DNA of 64,000 bases from Anaerolineales bacterium. GTDB lineage: Bacteria > Chloroflexota > Anaerolineae > Anaerolineales > Villigracilaceae. Of this stretch, positions 46,100 to 55,508 are shown in pieces; within the stretch, counting starts at the first letter, position 1; each line of letters opens with the position of its first letter. The position numbers were made by a program, and so were the translations under genes. Below the pieces are notes generated by a model that was not told the DNA's origin, made no database searches, and saw nothing but the letters and a program-made list of their open reading frames with translations. The DNA lies in NCBI GenBank assembly GCA_030583905.1, contig CP129481.1:2324136-2388135 (forward strand). Reading direction: 5' to 3'.

Positions 46100-46690
46100 C
46101 TACTCGTACACGGGGGTCGGCATCGCGGGCGTCACACCGGTTACCTTTGCCGACCGCATCGCGCGGGCAAAGGCGCGTCTCTCTGCTTTCTGCGCATCGA
46201 TGAGGCGCTGCACATGCGGCGAGAAAAAGCCCGCATAGCGCTTCTGAAGTTCGGGGCGCTGCCAGTCATTGCCGGTGACCATGCCGCGGCATGTCGGCGC
46301 GCCGCACAAACATTCAAATTCGTCATACGGCATGGTATCGCACATGGCGTAATCGAAACAAACTTCCTCGCCGATTTTGATGTCTCGCATAGCAACGAGT
46401 CCAATCTGGCCCGAAAGACCTGCATTCGGATTGCACGAGTGATTGACATAATCTCCCTCACCAATGGGGCGCGGCACTAAAAAGTGTCTGTCTTCGACCT
46501 GCAAACACAGGCTGCGCTCACGTTCGGGTAGGTGGATAAAGGTCTCCCATTCATACACGACTCCGCCGAAAACAGCGATCAACTCGCCCTTCTTGATGAG
46601 TTCGAGCGCGTAAATGCTGTTCCCGCTTTTGTCGGCTTTCAGGCGGCCTTCCAACTTAGAAGACAGATAGGAGCTTGGTTGCTTTGACAT
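46100..46690 (-). CDS. SET-domain protein
   Basis: 196 residues with AAAGGAAG before the ATG. The SET core is present: GNSIYALELIKKGELIAVFGG, then YVNHSCNPNA near residue 84, EEVCFDYAM near 112 and a post-SET-like zinc cluster FECLCGAPTCRG near 125. In eukaryotes SET enzymes methylate lysine with S-adenosylmethionine. Bacterial single-domain versions are uncommon and their targets mostly unknown. The residues Asn-His, the Tyr of FDY and three post-SET cysteines are all conserved, so enzymatic activity is plausible. It is monocistronic. Confidence 0.88.
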   Translation of the reverse strand: MSKQPSSYLSSKLEGRLKADKSGNSIYALELIKKGELIAVFGGVVYEWETFIHLPERERSLCLQVEDRHFLVPRPIGEGDYVNHSCNPNAGLSGQIGLVAMRDIKIGEEVCFDYAMCDTMPYDEFECLCGAPTCRGMVTGNDWQRPELQKRYAGFFSPHVQRLIDAQKAERRAFARAMRSAKVTGVTPAMPTPVYE

Positions 46691-46996
46691 TCATATAACT
46701 TCCTTTCGTTTTGTGGATTAAAGATGAACAGCGCCTCCCGCGGTGGACGAGCCGCGAAAAACGCCATTGGTGATTAAATAATACATCAAATGCCCTGCAT
46801 GTAAAGGTTTTAAGTCATATCAATTGCCCTTTATTTGTTAATGATTTGTTATGAAAATCGCCCCGGCAAGTTATAAAACGACCCCCATTAACCATCAGAA
46901 TGCAAAATCATCACACTATTTTTCATGGATGGGAATATGCCGCTCGTTCCCCGCTGGAGGTTGATTCTGTCCATGACGGTGTCGCACCGCTGTGTC
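46691..46996. other. Intergenic region without recognised gene
   Basis: 306 bp, AT-rich in the middle. It contains the ribosome site of the SET gene and a short hairpin (cgcgg/ccgcg near 46738-46757). I see no convincing gene, RNA or mobile element. Confidence 0.6.
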
Positions 46997-48997
46997 TCAC
47001 TCCACCCACCTTGCGCCCCAATCGGGTTCGGGGTGATTGGTGAGCTGAACCTGATTCGTCCCGTCCGCGCGCATGATGTAGAGATCGGCTTGCTCGTCGT
47101 TGCGCATGGAGTTGAAGACAATGTACAAGCCGTCGGGGGAATAGGATGCGCTGGCGTTGTTGCCGCCGTCCGTGATGCGGATGGCATTGCCCGTGTTCAC
47201 ATCCAGTTTGTAAATATCCTTGTCCCCGAACGGACCGGCATGGATCAGAAGATGGCTTCCATCCGGCGCCCACTGCACGCTGCCGCCGATACCCTGCAAT
47301 CCCTGCGAGATGCGGCGGTGGTTTCTTCCGTCCGCGTCCATAATGAAGATCTCATATTCCTGCGGCGCGCCAAGCGACATGGCATACGCGAGCCGTTCCC
47401 CGTCCGGCGACCAGGCGACCGCGACGATATCGCCCGCCCCTGCAAACACCAGCCGCGGATTAAGCCCGTCCGCATTGACCATCCAGATCGCGGCGAGACC
47501 ATCGCCGACGCGGTTGGCGAAGACGATGGTACGACCATCCGGGGAATAATCCGGCGAAACGACGTTCCCAACCCGGTTTGTGACCTGGATGACATCCCTT
47601 TCGATGAAGGCAAGGAGATACAAGTCGAAGGGACCGTTGCGGTTGGACGCGAATAAGATCGACTCGTGATCGCGCGTAAAGATCGGGTAATAGTTACTGG
47701 CTGCCATGTCTGTGAGTTGGACCAGCCCGGAGCCGTCGCGGTTGATCATGCACAACTGGTTATAGTCGGCACGCGTGCAGGTGAAGACAATGCGCCCGCC
47801 GAACGGATGTGTGGGGCGGGGGATGGGTGTGAACGTGGGAAACGGTGTGAAATCCGCGACGAAGGGCGTGATGGTGGGCGGAATTTCAATGGGGACTTCG
47901 GCGGGACGGATGAACCAGAAGAGCGAGAACAGACCGGCGAACAGGAGCAGGAAAAAGATCGACACGACCCTGGAAGCGCGCGGCGGTTTCTTTTTCGGAG
48001 TTGAAAGCGTGGCGAGGCGGTCCTCGAGCGGCAGGGTGTCTTTGCCGATGCTTTTCTCGCGCGGAGGCGGTTGGAACGCCCAATCGGAGAGAACGGCGGA
48101 TGTGACGGGAGCGCTCCATGGGGAGGAGGCAGGTTCCGGGTCGATGCGAAGCGGAATGTCATCCACAGAAACACGCGCGGCAAGCGCAAGCGACGAAAGC
48201 AGTTCGGTGGTGGTCTTGAACCGGTCTGCCGGATTCTTGCGGAGCGCCCACAGGACCATGCGCGAAAAGTGGTCAGGCAGCGAGCGGTTGAGTGTGATCG
48301 GCGCGGGCGGCATGACCTCAAGGTGCGCTTTGCGAATGGCATCGTGCGCGCGGGGTGCCTGCCTGCCGTTGATCCATGCTCCGGTGACGAGTTCATACAC
48401 CATGACCGCCAGCGAATACATGTCCGCGGCGGTATCGAGCGGCTGGTCTTCGAGCGCTTCAGGCGGCTGGTAAAGCGGCGGATATTTGCCGAGCCTGCGC
48501 GGATGGCGAGTGCCGATCCGGTGTGCGTTGGCGATGCCGCCGAGTTTGATCTCGCCGCGCTGATCGATGCGGATGAGTTCGGGCGCAAGGTTAAGATGCA
48601 GGAAATTTTGCTTGTGGAGCGCCTCGAGCGCGCCGCAAACGGACTTGGTATAGATCAGCGCTTCCTCCGCGCCGACGATTGCCCGCCTGCGGATGTCCTT
48701 CAGCGAGGGACCGTCCACCCAATCTTCGAGCAGAAAAGCGAGTGTGGGCGTTTGGAAGAAACCGATATAGCTGGTCAGGTTCGGATGGGAAATGGAGTGA
48801 AGTTTGCCCGCCTTTGATTCAAGTTCCTTGACGGTTTCGGCGTTCTCTGCCACCGACTTCGCCAGCAGGGTCAGGGCAACGGATTTGTCCCTGCGTTCGT
48901 CGGTGGCGCGGTGTAATTCTCCCAGCGGCGTGAGAGTGATGAATTCTTCGACATGGTATTGATTGAGGAGTCTTTTTCCGACGATGGAAGGGGGCAT
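46997..48997 (-). CDS. Transmembrane pseudokinase with TolB-like beta-propeller
   Basis: 666 residues. Residues 12-270 have the fold pattern of a PknB-type Ser/Thr kinase, but all catalytic positions are changed. The VAxK lysine is Thr (VALT, residue 43), HRDLKPEN reads HLNLAPEL near 132, and DFG is missing (KLGGIAN near 150). The glycine loop is also degenerate. A basic/Ser-rich linker precedes a membrane helix at ~346-366. The outside part has PD40/WD40-like repeats (TADGxxxxQLT, SPDGRTIVFA, SPDGERLAYA, SPDGLYIVFNS), a TolB-like propeller. PknB-like kinases often carry outer sensor domains; here the inside seems to be a binding scaffold instead of an enzyme. It is the last gene of the trmFO-hflX string. 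Confidence 0.88.
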   Translation of the reverse strand: MPPSIVGKRLLNQYHVEEFITLTPLGELHRATDERRDKSVALTLLAKSVAENAETVKELESKAGKLHSISHPNLTSYIGFFQTPTLAFLLEDWVDGPSLKDIRRRAIVGAEEALIYTKSVCGALEALHKQNFLHLNLAPELIRIDQRGEIKLGGIANAHRIGTRHPRRLGKYPPLYQPPEALEDQPLDTAADMYSLAVMVYELVTGAWINGRQAPRAHDAIRKAHLEVMPPAPITLNRSLPDHFSRMVLWALRKNPADRFKTTTELLSSLALAARVSVDDIPLRIDPEPASSPWSAPVTSAVLSDWAFQPPPREKSIGKDTLPLEDRLATLSTPKKKPPRASRVVSIFFLLLFAGLFSLFWFIRPAEVPIEIPPTITPFVADFTPFPTFTPIPRPTHPFGGRIVFTCTRADYNQLCMINRDGSGLVQLTDMAASNYYPIFTRDHESILFASNRNGPFDLYLLAFIERDVIQVTNRVGNVVSPDYSPDGRTIVFANRVGDGLAAIWMVNADGLNPRLVFAGAGDIVAVAWSPDGERLAYAMSLGAPQEYEIFIMDADGRNHRRISQGLQGIGGSVQWAPDGSHLLIHAGPFGDKDIYKLDVNTGNAIRITDGGNNASASYSPDGLYIVFNSMRNDEQADLYIMRADGTNQVQLTNHPEPDWGARWVE

Positions 48998-49019
48998 TAT
49001 CCGATGGTGTTGGTTTTGC

Positions 49020-49223
49020 CTATAACGCCCACGCCAGCATCAGCCCGAAGATGGCGACGACCAAACCGACATGCAGGAAGATGTTGCTGAATGCGAGCGG
49101 GCTGAGCGGAAAGACGAACTGCACGATCAAGTTGACGATGATCAGGACGATGCCGATGATGGGAAGCAATCCCTTTCGATGCGCGAGATATTCGGACAGG
49201 CGGTCGAGCAGTTTCGAGATCAT
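49020..49223 (-). CDS. Small two-helix membrane protein
   Basis: 67 residues. The start overlaps the hflX stop (ATGA, 49220-49223) and so is translationally coupled. An N-terminal amphipathic basic part (ISKLLDRLSEYLAHRK) precedes two membrane helices (LLPIIGIVLIIVNLIVQFVF and NIFLHVGLVVAIFGLMLAW). No family recognised. Its position between hflX and the membrane pseudokinase suggests a membrane-associated accessory. Confidence 0.75.
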   Translation of the reverse strand: MISKLLDRLSEYLAHRKGLLPIIGIVLIIVNLIVQFVFPLSPLAFSNIFLHVGLVVAIFGLMLAWAL

Positions 49224-50593
49224 GCGTCCTCCGGGTCGTCTTCTTCATTGATTTCGTGCGATCTGGCTCCGTTCGACTTGACCTGCCAGGCGGCGAACTG
49301 CGCCAGCAGCCTGCCCGGGATGCGTCCCTGCATGACCATGCCGCCGCGTTCATGCTCCACGCGTTCCACCTGACCGAGTTCATGGAAGAGCGAGATGAGC
49401 GCGCCTTCCTTATATGGCAGGCGCACATGCACCGGCGTGTATGATTCATACAACTCTTCCTGCACAAGTTGCAGCAGGTCGTTGATGCCCGTGCCTTTCA
49501 GCGCGGAAATGGCGACCGACTGCGGAAAGCCCTGCAGGATCTCACGCGCATTCTCCGGATTTTTCAGCCTGTCCGCCTTGTTGAGCGCGGTGATCATCGG
49601 GATATGCCCTGCGCCGATCTCTTCGAGCGTCTCCTGCACGGCTTGGAATTGCCCGAGCGCATTGGGATGCGAAATATCCACAACGTGCAGCAACAGGTCG
49701 GCTTCGGCGATCTCCTCCAGTGTGGCATGGAAGGCGACGACAAGCATGGTGGGAAGTTTCTGAATGAAGCCGACCGTGTCGGTGAAGAGAGCAAGTTCGC
49801 TGCCGGGTAGTTGGACGCGGCGGGTGGTGGGGTCGAGCGTGGCGAACAACTGGTTGGCGACGTACACATCCGCTTTGGTGAGGCGGTTAAGCAGCGTGGA
49901 TTTCCCGGCATTCGTATAGCCGACCAGCGCCACCGTAGGGATGCGCGCGCGTTTTCGCTGATCGCGGTGCCGCAGGCGGTACGCCTCCACTTTTTCCAGC
50001 TCGCGCTTGATGTGGGCGATCCGCGCGCGGATGGAGCGGCGGTCTACTTCAAGCTGGGTTTCACCGGGACCGCGCAGACCGACACCGCCGGTCGAACCGG
50101 CGCGCCCGCCGCCTCCGCCTGCCTGACGTTCGAGGTGCGTCCAGGCGCGGGTCAGGCGCGGCAGGTTGTATTCGTACTGGGCAAGCTCCACCTGCAGCAT
50201 GCCTTCGCGGGTGTGCGCGTGCTGGGCGAAGATATCAAGGATCAGGGCGGTGCGGTCAATGACGCGGATGCTTTTGCCGAGCGCCTTTTCCAGCTCGCGT
50301 TGGTGGCGCGGGGAGAGTTCATCGTCGAAGATGACCACTTCGGCGAGGGTTTCCTCGGCAAGCGCCTTCAATTCCTCCACCTTGCCGGGACCGATATAGG
50401 TCTCGACGTGCGGATGGTTCAAACGCTGGGTCAGTTCGCCGACGACATCCACCCCGGCGGTATCGGCAAGCAGGGCGAGTTCCGAGAGCGAATCTTCGAG
50501 CGGGAGAAGCTGTTTTTTGCCGCGAATATCAACGCCGACGAGAAAGGCGCGCTCACGCGGCGGGGTCGTTGGTTGGGGGATCTTCTTTGCCAC
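49220..50593 (-). CDS. hflX: Ribosome-associated GTPase HflX
   Basis: 457 residues. The HflX N-terminal domain (LAEETLAEVVIFDDELSPRHQRELEKAL) is followed by the glycine-rich linker RQAGGGGGRAGSTGG and the GTPase: G1 GYTNAGKST near residue 224, G3 DTVGFI near 273, G4 NKADR near 340 and G5 SALKGTG near 365. HflX splits stalled or hibernating 70S ribosomes, for example under heat stress. Its start overlaps the histidine kinase gene by 41 bp. The C-terminal ~40 residues are an extra acidic tail (NEEDDPEDA). Confidence 0.96.
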   Translation of the reverse strand: MAKKIPQPTTPPRERAFLVGVDIRGKKQLLPLEDSLSELALLADTAGVDVVGELTQRLNHPHVETYIGPGKVEELKALAEETLAEVVIFDDELSPRHQRELEKALGKSIRVIDRTALILDIFAQHAHTREGMLQVELAQYEYNLPRLTRAWTHLERQAGGGGGRAGSTGGVGLRGPGETQLEVDRRSIRARIAHIKRELEKVEAYRLRHRDQRKRARIPTVALVGYTNAGKSTLLNRLTKADVYVANQLFATLDPTTRRVQLPGSELALFTDTVGFIQKLPTMLVVAFHATLEEIAEADLLLHVVDISHPNALGQFQAVQETLEEIGAGHIPMITALNKADRLKNPENAREILQGFPQSVAISALKGTGINDLLQLVQEELYESYTPVHVRLPYKEGALISLFHELGQVERVEHERGGMVMQGRIPGRLLAQFAAWQVKSNGARSHEINEEDDPEDA

Positions 50594-51827
50594 TGGTTTC
50601 CGTTTCTGTGCCGGTCCCTTGAAAAGGACCGAAGAACTTGGTGAATTTCGGGTCGGTTGGTTCGGTGCGCGTAGGCAGAAGAATATGGAAGGTCGAGCCG
50701 TGCAATTCCTTCTCGTTATAACCTTCGGATTCGACCCAGATCGTGCCGCCGTGCGCCTCGATAATGCCGCGGGTGATCGGCAGTCCCAAGCCGGGTCCGC
50801 CGCCTTTGAATTTGGTCTTGCCGCTGGAGTGCAGGTCTGCCCGCCCGAGTTGACCGAACTTGTCGAAGATCGATGATTGATTCTCAGGCGAGATGCCGAT
50901 GCCCGTATCCGCGATGGTGACCTCCACGAAGCCGGGTAACAGCCGTCCGCTGATGGTGACTGTACCCTTGTCCGGCGTGTATTTGATCGCGTTGGCGGTC
51001 ACGTTATATAACGCCTGGTACAGCCGCTCCGCGTCGCCGTAGATCATCAGGTCGCTGCCTTCGAAATCGATCACATCCAGCGTTTGGCGGCGGTCGGCGG
51101 CGGTCTTGCGGAATTCATGCCGCAGCAGGTTGAGCAGGTGGCTGATCCACAACGGCTGGATGTTGAGCGTGAGCAGGTTGTTGTCGATCAGCGAGACGTC
51201 GATCATGTCGTCGATGATCTGGCGCAGGCGCAGGATGCCGGTATTGACGCCGCCGAGATAATTCTTCATTTGCGGCTGCTCGGAGTTCTGCACGAAGTCT
51301 ACCATCATGGATGTGTAGCCTTCGATCAGGGTCAGAGGCGTCTTCAATTCGTGCGCGGCGACCGAGATGAACTTGGATTTGTTCTGGTCGAGCTGCTGGA
51401 GCTTCTCCTGCACCTGACCGAGTTCATTGGAAATGTGCGCGACGCGCGTTTCCATTTCGTAGCGGACAACGATGCTTACGCTGTGGGCGAGGATGGGAAT
51501 GACGGCAGCGATCAGTTCGAGCGCGTCCTTTTTGGCGAGTTTTTCGCGCGCGATCTCGATGGTGAGCGTGATCATCCGGTTGAGCACGAACGAGACGTAA
51601 TAGTCCGCCTGCTCCAGGTTGGTCTCGGTGGGCGAGCGTCCCCAGTCGTACAGGATGGGATCGAGCCAGGCGGTGTCGCCGGTGACGATGGTCTGTTCAA
51701 GCAGTTCAAAGAAGCGCTCGAGCTGCTCCATGAAACCGGCGCGCACGCCTTCGCCGCTCGCGAGTTCGTGGGAGATGCGCTCCACCCAGGGAGTGCGTAT
51801 CTTGTGTAATGATGCCGTGATACCCAT
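50553..51827 (-). CDS. Soluble sensor histidine kinase
   Basis: 424 residues without membrane segments. An N-terminal ~130-residue helical RsbR/PAS-like part is followed by the H-box SVAAHELKTPLTLIEGY (His ~159), N-box NVTANAIKYTPDKGTV (~275), G1 IADTGIGISPENQSSIFDKFGQ and G2 GPGLGLPITRGII. It autophosphorylates the His and passes phosphate to a response regulator. None is encoded next to it, so it is an orphan kinase here. The gene overlaps the hflX start and is read in the same direction. Confidence 0.94.
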   Translation of the reverse strand: MGITASLHKIRTPWVERISHELASGEGVRAGFMEQLERFFELLEQTIVTGDTAWLDPILYDWGRSPTETNLEQADYYVSFVLNRMITLTIEIAREKLAKKDALELIAAVIPILAHSVSIVVRYEMETRVAHISNELGQVQEKLQQLDQNKSKFISVAAHELKTPLTLIEGYTSMMVDFVQNSEQPQMKNYLGGVNTGILRLRQIIDDMIDVSLIDNNLLTLNIQPLWISHLLNLLRHEFRKTAADRRQTLDVIDFEGSDLMIYGDAERLYQALYNVTANAIKYTPDKGTVTISGRLLPGFVEVTIADTGIGISPENQSSIFDKFGQLGRADLHSSGKTKFKGGGPGLGLPITRGIIEAHGGTIWVESEGYNEKELHGSTFHILLPTRTEPTDPKFTKFFGPFQGTGTETETSGKEDPPTNDPAA

Positions 51828-51881
51828 TTGCTTAAGTGTACGCTGAGTTTACAGATTTGGCTATACCGGGCGGGGCAATGG

Positions 51882-52781
51882 CTAGCGCGTCTGGTTGCGC
51901 ACCCAATGCCAGAGCGTATCGCCGACGGCATGCAGGCTCTCCGGCGAGACCTTGTCAACCGTATCCTGCGTGGTGTGCCAGTAGGGATAATCGAAGTCGA
52001 TCAACAGCACGGCGGGAATGCCTGCTTCAAGGAAGGGGGTATGGTCATCGAGCATGGAGTATTTCTCTTCATTAATAAAGACATCGCCATAGCCAAGTTC
52101 GGCGGCGGTCTGCCAGATGCCGGCGCGGAGACCGGGATCGGAATTCCGTTCGAAGTGGATGTTCAAGTCAGCGTCGCCGATCATATCCACGATGACAACA
52201 GCGCGCGGTGCGGCATCGATCTCCTCCACAAAGGCGCGCGAACCCAGTATCCAATCCCAGCCTTCGGTGCGCCCGTTGTCTTCCGCATCGAAGAAGACCA
52301 GCCAGACCGGCACCGTATTTTCCGGCAGGGTGCGCGCCAACTCCAGCAGGACGGCAACCCCCGAAGCGCCGTCGTTCGCGCCGGGCACGGGCTGGTCGCG
52401 CAGGTTCGGGTCGGGGTCGTTGTCGGCGAAGAAGCGCGTGTCGTAGTGCGCGCCGAGGATGATCTCGGGCGGTGCGTCACTGCGCTTTGCGATGACGTTG
52501 AAGATGGGCTGACCCATGCGCTCTGTCTCGTGGACTTCCACCGTCCATCCGGCGGATTCAAGCTCCGTCCGCATCCATGCGCGGACCTGGGCATGCCCTG
52601 CCGACCCGGGCGTTCGCGCCCCGAAAGCGACTTGCGCCTGCACATCGGCATAAGCGCGGGAACCGTCGAAGGAAGCAGAATCAGGCTCACGGTTAAGAAA
52701 AGAAGCGATGTACCAGCCTGCGACCAAAGCCAGCAGAGCGAAGATCAAAGAGAGATAGATGAAGGCGGCGCGTTTGGGCAT
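51882..52781 (-). CDS. M28-family zinc protein, glutaminyl-cyclase-like
   Basis: 299 residues. An N-terminal membrane anchor (FIYLSLIFALLALVAGWYI) places the domain outside. Motifs are GAHYDTR near residue 112, GANDGASG near 137 (Asp ligand), FFDAEDNG near 164 (Glu ligand) and YWHTTQDT near 268 (His ligand). The single-zinc set plus DDHTPFLEAGIPAVLLIDF resembles glutaminyl-peptide cyclotransferases more than two-zinc aminopeptidases. Its likely reaction is turning N-terminal glutamine into pyroglutamate on exported proteins. An M28 peptidase remains possible. It begins 13 bp after the trmFO stop, on the same strand. Confidence 0.85.
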   Translation of the reverse strand: MPKRAAFIYLSLIFALLALVAGWYIASFLNREPDSASFDGSRAYADVQAQVAFGARTPGSAGHAQVRAWMRTELESAGWTVEVHETERMGQPIFNVIAKRSDAPPEIILGAHYDTRFFADNDPDPNLRDQPVPGANDGASGVAVLLELARTLPENTVPVWLVFFDAEDNGRTEGWDWILGSRAFVEEIDAAPRAVVIVDMIGDADLNIHFERNSDPGLRAGIWQTAAELGYGDVFINEEKYSMLDDHTPFLEAGIPAVLLIDFDYPYWHTTQDTVDKVSPESLHAVGDTLWHWVRNQTR

Positions 52782-52793
52782 GGGATTTCTATG

Positions 52794-52871
52794 TCATTGC
52801 GAGCCACGTAGTGGCGAAGCAATCTCCACATTCTGGTGAGATTGCTTTGTTGCTTCGCTCCCCGTAATGAG
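52794..52871. repeat. Palindromic repeat element at the 3' end of trmFO
   Basis: Imperfect inverted repeat with the left arm tcattgcgagcc...gaagcaatctc and the right arm gagattgctttgttgcttcgc...taatgag. Short repeats with CATTGCGAG and GAAGCAATCTC ends are known from many bacterial genomes, including Chloroflexota. Its left end supplies the trmFO stop codon. Confidence 0.8.
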
Positions 52872-54197
52872 GGAAAGCAGCGCTTTCTCCGCGCGTTCGG
52901 CGTAGCGTTGACCGCGCTCGCGTTTGCCGATCTTTTTTCCGTCCTCCGTATCGAGCGGCGGCAGGATGCCGAAGTTGGCTTTCATCGGCTGGAAGTCTTT
53001 CAGGTCGGCGTGGGTGACGTAATGACAGAGCGCGCCGAGCATGGTTTCGTTCGGGAGAGTGAGCAGCGTTTCGCTGTTCAGCAGGCGCGCAGCGTTGACT
53101 CCCGCCAGCAGACCGGTGGCGATATTGCCCATGTAGCCTTCCACGCCCGTGATCTGACCGGCGAAGAACAGGTCGTCGCGCGTAATGTGCTGGAGCGTGG
53201 GGCGCAGAAGTTTGGGCGAAGCGATGAAGGTGTTGCGGTGCATCTGCCCGTAGCGTTCGAACTCGGCGTTTTCAAGCCCGGGGATGATGCGCAGGACGCG
53301 GCGTTGTTCGGGGAATTTCAGGTTGGTCTGAAAGCCGACCAGATTGTAGAGACTTCCGGCAAGGTTATCCTGCCGGAGTTGCACGACGGCGTACGGACGT
53401 TTGCCGGTATGCGGGTCGCGCAGCCCGACGGGGCGCATGGGACCGTAAGCAAGCGAGTCTTCGCCGCGCCCGGCGATGATCTCAACCGGCAGACAGCCTT
53501 CGAAGAACTGTCCCGCCTTGACGCCGCTCTTGATGGCTTCCTCGAAGGAACGCAGTTCGATGCGCTCGGCGGATTTGAGCGCCTCCACGAAGGCGTAGTA
53601 TTGCTCCTTTGTGAAGGGACAGTTGATGTAGTCGCCTTCTTCCTGCTCTCCTTTGTCGTAGCGCGAGGCGCGGAAGGCGATCTCCATATCAATGCTTTCG
53701 GCGCGGACGATGGGCGCGATGGCGTCAAAGAAGAAGAGATGCTCCTCGCCGCTTAGTTTTGCGATGGATTGAGAGAGGCTGTTGGATGTCAACGGTCCGC
53801 TGGCGACGATGACAGGCGAAGCGGGGATCTCCCGCATCTCCTCACGGATGACTTCGATATTGGGGTGGCTTTCTATCTTCTGTGTGACCAGACGTGCAAA
53901 GGCATCCCGATCCACTGCCAGAGCGGCTCCGGCGGGCAAGGCGGACGCTTCGGCGCACTCCAATAGAAGCGAGCCCAACATGCGCAGTTCGTTCTTGAGC
54001 ACGCCCGAGGCGCGGTCGGGCAGGTTGGAGCCGAGCGAGTTCGAGCAGACCAGTTCGGCAAGGTCCGCGCCGAGGTGCGCGCCGGTCGGGGTGGCGGGAC
54101 GCATTTCGTATAGCTTCACGCGCAGTCCGCGCCGGGCGGCTTGGTAGGCGGCTTCGGAACCGGCAAGTCCGCCGCCGATGATGGTGAGTTCTTTCAT
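52794..54197 (-). CDS. trmFO: Folate/FAD-dependent tRNA U54 methyltransferase
   Basis: 467 residues from [17 protein letters not shown], the FAD-binding start; the longer frame from 54311 is rejected because the Rossmann fold begins here. Further signatures are [25 protein letters not shown] near residues 35-60, [19 protein letters not shown] near 95-112 and the late [20 protein letters not shown] near 345. It methylates U54 of tRNA with methylene-tetrahydrofolate. The last ~21 residues ([19 protein letters not shown]) are not family sequence: they are translated from a palindromic repeat. First gene of the string leading to hflX. Confidence 0.96.
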   Translation of the reverse strand: MKELTIIGGGLAGSEAAYQAARRGLRVKLYEMRPATPTGAHLGADLAELVCSNSLGSNLPDRASGVLKNELRMLGSLLLECAEASALPAGAALAVDRDAFARLVTQKIESHPNIEVIREEMREIPASPVIVASGPLTSNSLSQSIAKLSGEEHLFFFDAIAPIVRAESIDMEIAFRASRYDKGEQEEGDYINCPFTKEQYYAFVEALKSAERIELRSFEEAIKSGVKAGQFFEGCLPVEIIAGRGEDSLAYGPMRPVGLRDPHTGKRPYAVVQLRQDNLAGSLYNLVGFQTNLKFPEQRRVLRIIPGLENAEFERYGQMHRNTFIASPKLLRPTLQHITRDDLFFAGQITGVEGYMGNIATGLLAGVNAARLLNSETLLTLPNETMLGALCHYVTHADLKDFQPMKANFGILPPLDTEDGKKIGKRERGQRYAERAEKALLSLITGSEATKQSHQNVEIASPLRGSQ

Positions 54198-54428
54198 GAG
54201 GGGTATTGTACCAGTTGGCAGATGTCTGTCATTGCCTTGCCGCTTTGTGGCACAGGTCGGCAGGGTAGCGCCCCTGCAACGACATTCGGATAGGGGCTGT
54301 GATTGGGACAAAGCACATCGGATTTAGACGTTACAAATGTCACTTGAATTGGTTTTGGCTGTCCTGTACGCTTCAATTGAGGATGCGATATAAGACGGAG
54401 CAGGCGCTTTTCCTGAAAGGAGGATGCG

Positions 54429-55508
54429 ATGCGATCCATGCGTAACGTGAAGGTGGAGGATGCCATTGTCCACATATTGGAGATCAAGGAGGGGAGAAAG
54501 GTCATTTCCGAGCGCCCTGTTCCCCTTTTGAACAACCCAAACCTATCCGGGTACTTTGAAGACCTGATCGTGAAAGCCAGCGAGGACAAGTCGGCGCGGG
54601 CGGCGGTCTTTTCCATCTCTGAATCGATCCCCAATGAGCCGTTCGAGATATGTGCCGGCATGTTCGGTTCCACAGCCGTCTTCGCGAGAGGGTCTCAGGC
54701 GCTGGGTGAGACGTTCTATACCATGATGAAAAATGACGGACGCATCGGCGATGGCGACTTGGTGGTGTGCCGCTTTACCGCCGAGACCGATTCCGGCAGG
54801 GGCAAATTCCTCGGCATCATGAAACTGAACCCCATCGGCGCGTTCCGCAATGTCGAAAGAGGGCGGGGGGATGCGGGCGGAATGTATGTTGACCTTGAGA
54901 TCGATCCCTTTGTATTCCCCAAAGATATGGATGTGCTTCAAAAGGTTGCCTTTATATCCCAACCTTCCGTGGAAGATGCAGCGCCGGACATCCTGATCCT
55001 CGATACGCAGGACCCAAACAAGGAGGTCGCCCAGTTCTTTCAGGAATATCTGGATGTGGTGCTGGTGCGCGACACCGCCGAAAAGACCCTGATTCTGTAT
55101 AGATGCTTGATCCAAAGCCTGAACGACCAACGAAAAGCGTTGAGTCCCGCGCTGGATAAATATCTTGGCAACGAGATCTACAATATCTTTACCCGCAAGG
55201 GATCCTTTAACATGTTTCAATGGGTGGACGACCTGAAGAAGGGCAGCCAAAAGGTAAAGGATGCCTTCAAGCAGGCTCTGAAGAACGAATTCGGGCAGGA
55301 AAAGAAGATCATGCTCGACCTCACACTGGTGGAGCGGCACCTCAACCGGCGCACCTTCAAGGGGCAGCTGGCTTCGCGCTTCTCTATGGAGACCGCCATC
55401 TATGACGATATCGTTCAAAGTGTGCAGTTTGTGAAGGGCAAGCCCAACGAGCCGGAGCATTTCATCGTAACCATCAACACCTCTACATGGCGCGAGGAGA
55501 TCAAGTAG
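54429..55508 (+). CDS. NA37/NdpA-like protein (tentative)
   Basis: 359 residues with AAAGGAGG 5 nt before the ATG. Early IVHILEIKEG, NNPNLSGYFEDLIVKASED, GDLVVCRFTA, GKFLGIMKLNPIGAF, VLQKVAFI and a later AQFFQEYLDVVLV follow the layout of NA37 (NdpA/YejK) nucleoid-associated proteins, and some defence proteins have comparable domains. This match is from memory of the family pattern and is not certain. No membrane or catalytic motif. The next gene overlaps it by 22 bp, so the two form a coupled pair. It is separated from the trmFO string by a divergent 231-bp region. Confidence 0.55.
   Translation: MRSMRNVKVEDAIVHILEIKEGRKVISERPVPLLNNPNLSGYFEDLIVKASEDKSARAAVFSISESIPNEPFEICAGMFGSTAVFARGSQALGETFYTMMKNDGRIGDGDLVVCRFTAETDSGRGKFLGIMKLNPIGAFRNVERGRGDAGGMYVDLEIDPFVFPKDMDVLQKVAFISQPSVEDAAPDILILDTQDPNKEVAQFFQEYLDVVLVRDTAEKTLILYRCLIQSLNDQRKALSPALDKYLGNEIYNIFTRKGSFNMFQWVDDLKKGSQKVKDAFKQALKNEFGQEKKIMLDLTLVERHLNRRTFKGQLASRFSMETAIYDDIVQSVQFVKGKPNEPEHFIVTINTSTWREEIK

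Noticed and set aside
54198..54428. Possible second copy of the trmFO-type palindrome
   Set aside because: Only short pieces (gtcattgcc, tgcaacgacatt) resemble it and no arms pair convincingly.
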